From: Paenibacillus sp.
Lineage (GTDB): Bacteria > Bacillota > Bacilli > Paenibacillales > Paenibacillaceae
Length of the DNA: 12,298 nucleotides
NCBI GenBank assembly: GCA_029256665.1
Contig: JAQSXN010000041.1
Span: 1-12,298, forward strand
Reading direction: 5' to 3'
Positions 7,254 through 12,298 of this stretch are shown in pieces. Under the pieces are notes generated by a model. That model did no database searches. It was not told the origin of the DNA and worked only from the letters and a program-made list of their open reading frames with translations. A program made the position numbers and the translations under genes. Each line of letters begins with the position of its first letter. Positions within the stretch are counted from its first letter, which is position 1.

Positions 7254-8162
7254 ATGGACGGAATTCTGGCGGTATGGAAACCGGCCGGCTGGACTTCTCA
7301 CGATGTCGTCGCGAAGGTGAGAAGACTGCTAAAGCTCAAAAGGATCGGACATACGGGAACTCTTGATCCCATGGTGACGGGCGTGCTTCCATTATGTTTG
7401 GGACGTTCTACTCGGGTGGTGGAATACGTGCAGGAACGCCCTAAAGCGTACGAAGCCGTGCTAAAGCTCGGCGTCGCAACGGATACGGAAGACATGACGG
7501 GAGAGGTGCTCGCTTCGGAGCCCGTTCGGACGTTATCCCGGCAGGAGATCGAAGAGGTGCTGCGATCGTTCGTTGGCGAGATCGAGCAAGTTCCGCCGAT
7601 GTTCTCGGCCGTCAAGGTGGACGGCAAGCGGCTATACGAGCTCGCGAGAGAAGGCAAAACGGTGGAGCGGAAGTCGCGCAAGGTAACGATCTATCGGATC
7701 GATCTCGGTGTTTGCGAGCTGGACATGGATCAGCCCGAGATTACGTTTGCCGCCGAATGCTCCAAAGGCACTTATATACGGACTTTGTGCGTGGATATCG
7801 GCAAGGCGCTCGGCGTCCCCGCCACGATGAAAAGTTTGACCAGAACGATGTCCGGCGGCATTACGGCAAAGCAGTGTTTGACGCTGGAGCAAATCGAGGA
7901 GTTACAAGCAAGCGGTGAGCTGGAGAGCAGGCTTGTCGCGCCCGAGCTGGCGATTTCCCATATTCCGAAGGTCGTCGTGACCGAGGAAGCCGCTCTTAAG
8001 GCGCTTCGCGGTCAAAAGCTGTCGCTGCGCTCGGCGACCACGGACGAGCCTTGGGTCAACGGCGCGTTATTCCGGGTGACGGATACAGCTGGGTCGTTTA
8101 TCGGGATATTCCAGTGCGACATGGAAATTTACGGCTTGCGGCCGGTTAAAGTGTTCTCTTAA
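7254..8162 (+). CDS. truB: tRNA pseudouridine(55) synthase TruB
   Basis: TruB isomerises U55 in the T-loop of tRNAs to pseudouridine and also acts as a tRNA-folding chaperone. It has 302 residues, starting at ATG 7254 with the family-typical DGILAVWKPAGWTSHD, two bases after the nrnA stop. The catalytic aspartate is D38 in HTGTLDPMVTGVLPL. Other TruB segments are KAYEAVLKLGVATDTEDMTG, QVPPMFSAVKVDGKRLYELAR and CSKGTYIRTLCVDIG. A small C-terminal PUA-like region closes the protein. The frame is open further upstream (an ATG at 7179), but that extension lies inside nrnA and has no family match. The nearest Shine-Dalgarno-like AAAGG (7236-7240) is 13 bases away, so translation is probably coupled to nrnA. 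Confidence 0.96.
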   Translation: MDGILAVWKPAGWTSHDVVAKVRRLLKLKRIGHTGTLDPMVTGVLPLCLGRSTRVVEYVQERPKAYEAVLKLGVATDTEDMTGEVLASEPVRTLSRQEIEEVLRSFVGEIEQVPPMFSAVKVDGKRLYELAREGKTVERKSRKVTIYRIDLGVCELDMDQPEITFAAECSKGTYIRTLCVDIGKALGVPATMKSLTRTMSGGITAKQCLTLEQIEELQASGELESRLVAPELAISHIPKVVVTEEAALKALRGQKLSLRSATTDEPWVNGALFRVTDTAGSFIGIFQCDMEIYGLRPVKVFS

Positions 8163-8179
8163 ATTATGTTTAAGTGCGT

Positions 8180-8215
8180 GTTCAAAAAGTCTGATTTTCA
8201 GTACCGCTTTTGAAC
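8180..8215. repeat. Nested inverted repeat between truB and ribF
   Basis: GTTCAAAA (8180-8187) pairs with TTTTGAAC (8208-8215), and inside it CTGA (8191-8194) pairs with TCAG (8198-8201). No U-tract follows on the + strand, so it is not a convincing terminator. The GTTCAAAAAG...CTTTTGAAC form resembles intergenic hairpin repeats that I believe are scattered in Paenibacillus-type genomes, but that is unverified recall. The rest of the 85-nt gap holds only the ribF ribosome-binding site. Confidence 0.55.
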
Positions 8216-8247
8216 GACCTCTTTAACAGAAATGCAGGTGCATCGCG

Positions 8248-9195
8248 ATGGAAATCATCTCTATTTCTTATCCCTTTACGAATGTGGCGGAGCTGGCGCG
8301 GGAGAAGCCGATCGCAATCGCGATCGGACATTTCGACGGCGTGCACCGCGGTCATCAGAACGTCATCCGCCAAGCCGTCGAAACGGCTCGCGAACGGGGC
8401 ATGTTGTCCGCGGTCATGACGTTCTCTCCGCATCCCAAGGAAGTGCTAGGCCACGGGGATCAATATTTCAGCTGTCTGACTCCGCTTGATAAGAAGAAGG
8501 AGCTTTTCGCAGAGCTTGGCGTCGATCTGGTCTATGTCATGCGCTTTGATCTCATCTTCGCTGCGGTTACGCCTGCGGAATTCGTAAGCGGCGTGCTGCG
8601 CCCGCTCGGCGTAAGTCATGCCGTAGTCGGTTTCGACTTCACCTTCGGCAATAAAGGGGCGGGCAATGCTACGACCTTGCTGGAGCTATGCGGTCAAGAG
8701 ATCGGAGTCAGCGTCGTGGAGCCGCTGTACGAGAACGGCATCAAGGTTAGCAGCACCTATACGCGAGAATCGCTTGAACGAGGCGACCTCGCGATGGCGA
8801 ACTTGCTGCTCGGCCGGCCATACGAGGTTACGGGGACCGTCGTGCACGGCGACGGCCGGGGGCGGACGATCGGGTTCCCCACGGCTAATTTAGAGCTTCG
8901 CGAGCCATACGTGGCGCCAAGGCTTGGCGTGTATGCGATCACGGCTTGGATCGACGGCGTTCCGCATCGCGGCGTGCTTAATCACGGGATGAAGCCGACT
9001 TTTAACAAGTCGGAGATCAAACCTGTAATGGAAGCCAATTTGTTCGATTTCGACGACGATATTTACGGCAAGCAGATGACCGTGCAGTTTAAACATTTTA
9101 TCCGCCCGGAGCAGAAGTTTGGTTCCATCGATCAATTGATCAAACAAATCGCGGCAGATGCCGAGCAAGCTAGATTGTTGAATACGGATAGCTAA
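8248..9195 (+). CDS. ribF: Bifunctional riboflavin kinase / FAD synthetase RibF
   Basis: RibF phosphorylates riboflavin to FMN and adenylylates FMN to FAD in the cytoplasm. It has 315 residues, starting at ATG 8248 seven bases after AGGTG (8236-8240). The N-terminal FAD synthetase (nucleotidyltransferase-fold) domain carries GHFDGVHRGH (27-36), TFSPHPKEVLG, TPLDKKKELF and GFDFTFGNKGAGN. STYTRESLERGDLAMANLLLGRPY marks the linker. The C-terminal riboflavin kinase domain has GRGRTIGFPTAN (203-214) and GVLNHGMKPTFN. Both halves look complete. No FMN riboswitch could exist in the 85-nt leader, which is far too short, so expression is likely by readthrough from the operon. In B. subtilis the gene is ribC. 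Confidence 0.96.
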   Translation: MEIISISYPFTNVAELAREKPIAIAIGHFDGVHRGHQNVIRQAVETARERGMLSAVMTFSPHPKEVLGHGDQYFSCLTPLDKKKELFAELGVDLVYVMRFDLIFAAVTPAEFVSGVLRPLGVSHAVVGFDFTFGNKGAGNATTLLELCGQEIGVSVVEPLYENGIKVSSTYTRESLERGDLAMANLLLGRPYEVTGTVVHGDGRGRTIGFPTANLELREPYVAPRLGVYAITAWIDGVPHRGVLNHGMKPTFNKSEIKPVMEANLFDFDDDIYGKQMTVQFKHFIRPEQKFGSIDQLIKQIAADAEQARLLNTDS

Positions 9196-9249
9196 CATGC
9201 GGGGACATGCGGGACATTCCCATATCCGACGTTGTCGCGGGCATGAAGC

Positions 9250-9279
9250 TCGACAATGACTGTTCGGGTGTGTTATACT
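9250..9279 (+). promoter_or_regulatory. Extended -10 promoter of rpsO
   Basis: TATACT (9274-9279) is preceded by TG (9271-9272), an extended -10, and TCGACA (9250-9255) stands 18 bp upstream as the -35, five of six to TTGACA. The predicted start is near 9286, leaving a leader of about 120 nt before rpsO. It would give rpsO its own transcript ending at the terminator at 9693-9738. Bases 9196-9249 show nothing else recognisable. Confidence 0.72.
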
Positions 9280-9285
9280 GTTCGA

Positions 9286-9408
9286 AGTTGTGACTGGGCT
9301 TCGTCCTACTGGGGCATCGTCCGATTCAACCGAACCTTGGCTTGGGTGCCCGCTCTCACCGGCGGCGGCGAGGCTAATGGCGATTATGATAGAAGGAGGT
9401 GAACAAGG
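9286..9408 (+). promoter_or_regulatory. rpsO leader, candidate S15 autoregulatory element
   Basis: The leader is GC-rich and can fold. GGGCATC (9312-9318) pairs with GGTGCCC (9345-9351), with one G-U. TCACC (9356-9360) can pair with GGTGA (9398-9402) inside the ribosome-binding site. At the 5' edge CGAAG (9283-9287) pairs with CTTCG (9299-9303). S15 is known to repress its own translation in several phyla, including Geobacillus, through distinct leader RNAs that resemble its 16S rRNA site. The pairing shown here would allow such control, but I cannot match it confidently to a described S15 leader class. Confidence 0.42.
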
Positions 9409-9678
9409 ATGGCAATTACACAAGAACGCAAACACGAGCTGATCGAGACTCATAAGACGCATGCAAGCGACACGGGGTCCCCTGAAGTTCAAGTCGCTAT
9501 CCTTACGGAAAACATCGTGAACTTGACGCAACACTTGCGGGAGCACAAGAAGGATCATCATTCCCGCCGCGGTTTGCTCAAGATGGTCGGTCAACGCCGT
9601 AAGCTGCTGGCTTACCTGAAGAACAAAGACGTAAGACGTTACAGCGCATTGATTGAAAAACTCGGCCTTCGCCGTTAG
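9409..9678 (+). CDS. rpsO: 30S ribosomal protein S15
   Basis: S15 is a primary 16S rRNA binder that organises the central-domain three-way junction and contributes to an inter-subunit bridge. The 89-residue length is exact for the family. Signature segments are [16 protein letters not shown] and [12 protein letters not shown]. The rRNA-contacting residues H42, D49 and S52 (numbered with Met) are present. A near-perfect Shine-Dalgarno, AAGGAGGTGA (9393-9402), precedes ATG 9409 by six bases. The gene sits between its own promoter and an intrinsic terminator. In B. subtilis and E. coli it is likewise next to pnp. Confidence 0.98.
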   Translation: MAITQERKHELIETHKTHASDTGSPEVQVAILTENIVNLTQHLREHKKDHHSRRGLLKMVGQRRKLLAYLKNKDVRRYSALIEKLGLRR

Positions 9679-9692
9679 AACATGCGTAACAG

Positions 9693-9738
9693 AAAGCAAC
9701 CTGATCGTCCCGATGACTTGGGATACGGGTTGCTTTTT
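9693..9738 (+). terminator. Intrinsic terminator of rpsO
   Basis: AAAGCAACC (9693-9701) pairs perfectly with GGTTGCTTT (9728-9736). An inner TCCC/GGGA stem (9708-9711 / 9720-9723) extends the structure, and the 3' arm runs into a TTTTT tract (9734-9738). It begins 14 nt after the rpsO stop. It should limit, though not necessarily abolish, readthrough into pnp. Confidence 0.88.
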
Positions 9739-9747
9739 GTAAACTTA

Positions 9748-9863
9748 TGAGAAATCACCTATCGAGGCCTTTCAGAGATGAGCGACCGCGTTTCGAGGTT
9801 GGATTTATCGCCAAATAAAATTTCGGTTTTCGAATGCTCGAAAACTAATAAATTTTATTGTGG
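9748..9863 (+). repeat. 116-bp tandem repeat, copy 1 (rpsO-pnp gap)
   Basis: First of two head-to-tail copies, 114 of 116 identical to the next. The differences are A9757/C9873 and G9766/A9882. The second half is a long hairpin. Outer arms AATAAAATTT (9814-9823) / AAATTTTATT (9850-9859) and inner arms GTTTTCGA (9826-9833) / TCGAAAAC (9838-9845) enclose an ATGC loop. CCA/TGG pairs (9811-9813 / 9861-9863) extend the base past one bulged G, and three further pairs (9808-9810 / 9864-9866) reach into copy 2. A weak promoter-like TCGAGG-17 bp-TAAAAT (9793-9798, 9816-9821) is also present. I do not recognise the unit. Confidence 0.95.
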
Positions 9864-10001
9864 TGAGAAATCCCCTATCGAAGCCTTTCAGAGATGAGCG
9901 ACCGCGTTTCGAGGTTGGATTTATCGCCAAATAAAATTTCGGTTTTCGAATGCTCGAAAACTAATAAATTTTATTGTGGTAAGAATTTTTATTCTACATA
10001 A
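9778..10001 (+). other. Two tiny overlapping reading frames inside the tandem repeat (doubtful)
   Basis: An ATG at the same place in each repeat copy opens a 39-codon frame (9778-9897) and a 35-codon frame (9894-10001). They share their first 29 codons and differ afterwards because the 116-bp period shifts the frame. The first stop and second start overlap as ATGA. Copy 1 has GAGG (9764-9767) ten bases before its ATG; copy 2 has lost it (GAAG). The shared part is predicted to contain two Cys and be basic, with no family I recognise. Most likely a by-product of the repeat. Confidence 0.12.
9864..9979 (+). repeat. 116-bp tandem repeat, copy 2 (pnp leader)
   Basis: Second copy, with its hairpin at 9930-9975. 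It ends 26 bases before the pnp Shine-Dalgarno (10006-10010), so if pnp is transcribed from upstream this hairpin lies in its 5' untranslated leader. After the copy the sequence starts a third similar word (TAAGAA versus TGAGAA) and then diverges. All the central changes are absent: 97 consecutive bases (9767-9863 versus 9883-9979) are identical, so the duplication is recent or is being homogenised. Confidence 0.95.
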
Positions 10002-10017
10002 GAATGGAGGTCCGCGA

Positions 10018-12123
10018 ATGATACATAAAGTTGAGATGATGCTTGGCGGAAGACCGTTAAGCCTGGAGACAGGCCGTCTGGCGAAGCAAGCGAACGCGGC
10101 CGTTACGGTCCGCTACGGCGAGACGGTTATTCTGTGTACCGTTACCGCTTCCACGGAACCCAAGGATTTGGATTTCTTCCCGCTGACGGTTAACTATGAG
10201 GAAAGACTGTACGCCGTCGGCAAAATCCCTGGCGGATTTATTAAGCGTGAGGGAAGACCCAGCGAAAAAGCGATTTTGTCCAGCCGTTTGACGGACAGGC
10301 CGATTCGCCCGCTGTTCCCGGATGGCTTCCGCAATGATGTCCAAATCGCCAATATCGTGATGAGCGTCGATCAGGATTGCACGCCTGAGATTGCGGCGAT
10401 GATCGGTACTTCGGCGGCTTTGACGATCTCCGACGTGCCGTTTGACGGACCGATCGGCGGCGTAATCGTCGGACGCATCGACGGAAAGTTCATCATCAAC
10501 CCTACGGTTGAGCAGGAGCCGGTTTCCGATATCTTCGTTGTCGTGTCGGGCACGAAGGACGCCATCATGATGGTGGAGGCGGAAGCGAACGAAGTATCCG
10601 AAGAAGTGATGCTGGAAGCGATCATGTTCGGTCATGACGCGATCAAAGGCATCGTATCGACGATTGAAGAGCTTAAAGCCGCAGCCGGCAAGGAAAAAAT
10701 GGCGGTCAAGCTTCATGCGGTCAACGAAGAAGTAAATGCCGCGGTACGCGCATTCGCATCGGCTGGGTTGGTTGAAGCCATCAAGATCGCGGAGAAACAT
10801 GCGCGCCAAGAAGCGATCGACGCCGTGAACGGCAATACGGTTGCGCATTTCCAAGAAATTTACGCGGAAACGCCAGAACTGCTCTCCGATGTTAAGGAAG
10901 TCTTGTACGACATCGTGAAAGAAGAAGTTCGTCGTTTGATCACACATGATAAGGTGCGTCCGGACGGTCGCGGGCTCGACGAAATTCGTCCGATCGAATG
11001 CGACGTTTCCTTGCTGCCGCGCACGCATGGCTCCGGCCTGTTCACGCGCGGTCAGACGCAAGCGCTTAGCATCTGTACGCTCGGCGCGATGGGCGACGTT
11101 CAAATTCTCGACGGCATTTCGCCGGAAGAGACCAAGCGCTTTATGCACCATTATAATTTCCCGCCGTTCAGCGTAGGCGAAGCTCGTCCGCTCCGTCCGC
11201 CGGGACGCAGGGAGATCGGCCACGGCGCGCTCGGAGAACGCGCGTTGTCCAAAGTGATTCCGTCCGAAGCGGACTTCCCGTACACGATTCGTCTTGTATC
11301 CGAAGTGCTGGAGTCCAACGGCTCCACGTCGCAGGCTAGCATTTGCGCAAGCACGCTCGCGATGATGGACGCTGGCGTTCCGATCAAAGCGCCGGTCGCG
11401 GGCATCGCGATGGGATTGATCAAAGACGGCGACCACTTCTCGATCCTATCCGACATTCAGGGGATGGAGGATCATCTTGGCGACATGGACTTTAAAGTAG
11501 CTGGTACGGCTGCAGGCGTGACGGCCATCCAGATGGATATCAAGATCGATGGCATCGACCGCGCGATTCTTCAGCAATCGCTGGAGCAAGCGCGTCAAGG
11601 CAGGATGCATATCCTTGGCAAGATGCTTGAAGTGATGAGCGCTCCGCGCACGAACCTTTCCAAGTATGCGCCTAAGATTTTGACGCTTCGCATCAACCCG
11701 GACAAAATCCGCGACGTTATCGGCGCCGGCGGCAAAATCATCAACAAAATCATAGAAGAAACCGGCGTAAAAATCGATATCGAGCAAGACGGCATGGTGT
11801 TTATCGCTTCATCCAACGAAGAGATGAATCAGAAGGCCAAATCGATTATCGAAGGCATCGTCAAGGAAGTCGTGATCGGCGAAATCTACCTCGGCACGGT
11901 TAAGCGCATCGAGAAATTCGGCGTATTCGTCGAGATTCTGCCGAACAAGGACGGCCTTGTCCATATCTCCCAGCTCTCCACGGAGCGAGTGGCGAAATGC
12001 GAGGACGTCGTGAAGATCGGCGATCAAATTACGGTGAAGGTAACGGAGATCGATCAGCAGGGCAGAATCAATCTGTCGCGCAAAGTGCTCCTGACGCCGG
12101 AAGTTCCCGCGGAATCCAAGTAA
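10018..12123 (+). CDS. pnp: Polyribonucleotide nucleotidyltransferase (PNPase)
   Basis: PNPase is the trimeric 3'-5' phosphorolytic exoribonuclease that degrades mRNA and can add 3' tails. It has 701 residues from ATG 10018, seven bases after GGAGG (10006-10010). The open frame extends to 9976 but that part is repeat and leader. Order: RNase PH-like core 1 (about 1-215, with [16 protein letters not shown]); a helical domain (to about 310); core 2 (about 311-545); a KH domain with GAGG at 569-572; and an S1 domain (about 622-695) ending in LSRK. Catalytic residues D485, D491 and K493 in [13 protein letters not shown] match E. coli D486, D492 and K494. The phosphate-site R397/R398 and NGSTSQAS are present. 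One oddity is LRPPGRR where Bacillus has MRGPGRR (P394 for Gly). Confidence 0.98.
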   Translation: MIHKVEMMLGGRPLSLETGRLAKQANAAVTVRYGETVILCTVTASTEPKDLDFFPLTVNYEERLYAVGKIPGGFIKREGRPSEKAILSSRLTDRPIRPLFPDGFRNDVQIANIVMSVDQDCTPEIAAMIGTSAALTISDVPFDGPIGGVIVGRIDGKFIINPTVEQEPVSDIFVVVSGTKDAIMMVEAEANEVSEEVMLEAIMFGHDAIKGIVSTIEELKAAAGKEKMAVKLHAVNEEVNAAVRAFASAGLVEAIKIAEKHARQEAIDAVNGNTVAHFQEIYAETPELLSDVKEVLYDIVKEEVRRLITHDKVRPDGRGLDEIRPIECDVSLLPRTHGSGLFTRGQTQALSICTLGAMGDVQILDGISPEETKRFMHHYNFPPFSVGEARPLRPPGRREIGHGALGERALSKVIPSEADFPYTIRLVSEVLESNGSTSQASICASTLAMMDAGVPIKAPVAGIAMGLIKDGDHFSILSDIQGMEDHLGDMDFKVAGTAAGVTAIQMDIKIDGIDRAILQQSLEQARQGRMHILGKMLEVMSAPRTNLSKYAPKILTLRINPDKIRDVIGAGGKIINKIIEETGVKIDIEQDGMVFIASSNEEMNQKAKSIIEGIVKEVVIGEIYLGTVKRIEKFGVFVEILPNKDGLVHISQLSTERVAKCEDVVKIGDQITVKVTEIDQQGRINLSRKVLLTPEVPAESK

Positions 12124-12166
12124 GAAGCATGGCGTTCCATACCGTTCAACACCATAGATTTAAGCG

Positions 12167-12199
12167 AAGAGTCAGAGTCAATCTGCCTCTTTTTGTTTT
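12167..12199 (+). terminator. Intrinsic terminator of pnp
   Basis: AAGAGTCAGA (12167-12176) pairs with TCTGCCTCTT (12182-12191) over ten positions with a single T/C mismatch, around a GTCAA loop. The 3' arm continues into TTT-G-TTTT. It lies 43 nt after the pnp stop and closes the transcription unit. Confidence 0.85.
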
Positions 12200-12252
12200 G
12201 GGTACAAGCTGCATATTCTCGTCCTCCCGCTCATAGGATGGTTCATAAACGC

Positions 12253-12292
12253 ATATCGGCATGTTGCGGTCCAACGGGCCGCTAGCCGATGT
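12253..12292. repeat. Strong nested hairpin after pnp, function unknown
   Basis: ATCGGC (12255-12260) pairs perfectly with GCCGAT (12285-12290), extended by a G-U and an A-T pair. Inside, GCGGTCC (12266-12272) pairs with GGGCCGC (12276-12282) with one G-U and an AAC loop. It lies at least 54 nt beyond the pnp terminator with no gene start visible in 12200-12298. In B. subtilis ylxY follows pnp, so this could belong to the leader of the next gene or be an independent repeat. The window ends too soon to tell. Confidence 0.5.
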
Positions 12293-12298
12293 CGGACT

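Noticed and set aside
8163..8247. FMN riboswitch upstream of ribF
   Set aside because: The gap is 85 nt and lacks the conserved multi-helix FMN aptamer; the only structure is a simple nested hairpin.
9748..9979. CRISPR array or mobile element
   Set aside because: The two copies are directly adjacent with no spacers, no cas genes, no terminal inverted repeats and no transposase; it is a simple tandem duplication of a hairpin unit.
9974..10002. Promoter TTGTGG-17 bp-CATAAG just before pnp
   Set aside because: Both boxes are poor and the start point would fall within the pnp Shine-Dalgarno, leaving no functional leader.
9976..10017. Longer PNPase starting at 9976
   Set aside because: It begins inside the tandem repeat; ATG 10018 has GGAGG at the right distance and starts with the family-typical N-terminus.
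10057..11436. 459-codon open frame on the minus strand opposite pnp
   Set aside because: Same shadow effect; the sense strand is intact PNPase and the antisense product has no recognisable domain.

Overview
The window reads as a core chromosomal stretch of a Gram-positive Bacillales bacterium, most likely in the Paenibacillaceae (Paenibacillus or Cohnella-like). The evidence is the PolC-type replicative polymerase, strong AGGAGG ribosome-binding sites, moderately GC-rich coding sequence with AT-rich intergenic DNA, and an initiation factor IF2 with a very long Gly/Gln/Arg/Pro linker. The genus is inferred; no database was consulted. All genes are on the + strand, in the order (polC)-rimP-nusA-ylxR-ylxQ-infB-rbfA-nrnA-truB-ribF-rpsO-pnp.

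Region 1 (1-590) is the 3' end of polC. Region 2 (591-8162) is the nusA-infB operon. It starts at a near-consensus sigma-A promoter (615-643), followed by a structured leader of about 140 nt, and then runs rimP, nusA, ylxR (rnpM), ylxQ, infB, rbfA, nrnA and truB. Spacings are short or overlapping: ylxR/ylxQ overlap, ylxQ/infB overlap by 29 nt, rbfA/nrnA share GTGA, and nrnA/truB are 2 nt apart. The genes cover ribosome maturation (RimP, RbfA), transcription elongation and termination (NusA), RNase P modulation (YlxR), K-turn RNA binding (YlxQ), translation initiation (IF2), nanoRNA turnover (NrnA) and tRNA Psi55 formation (TruB). The B. subtilis operon has ylxP between infB and rbfA; it is absent here, and nrnA lies between rbfA and truB.

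Region 3 (8163-9678) holds ribF (FMN/FAD synthesis) after an 85-nt gap with a nested hairpin, then rpsO (ribosomal protein S15) with its own extended -10 promoter, a leader of about 120 nt that may be an S15 autoregulatory element, and an intrinsic terminator.

Region 4 (9739-12298) holds pnp (polynucleotide phosphorylase) and its terminator. The rpsO-pnp gap is the least ordinary part of the window. It contains two tandem copies of a 116-bp unit, identical at 114 of 116 positions. Each copy carries a long two-part hairpin, and the array sits directly upstream of the pnp ribosome-binding site. It could be a dispersed genomic repeat that landed here, a pnp leader regulator, or both. The last 100 bases of the window hold another strong nested hairpin but no recognisable gene.

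I see no mobile-element genes, CRISPR array, tRNA, rRNA or phage genes. The coding region is conventional; the interest lies in the non-coding structures between genes and in the IF2 linker.
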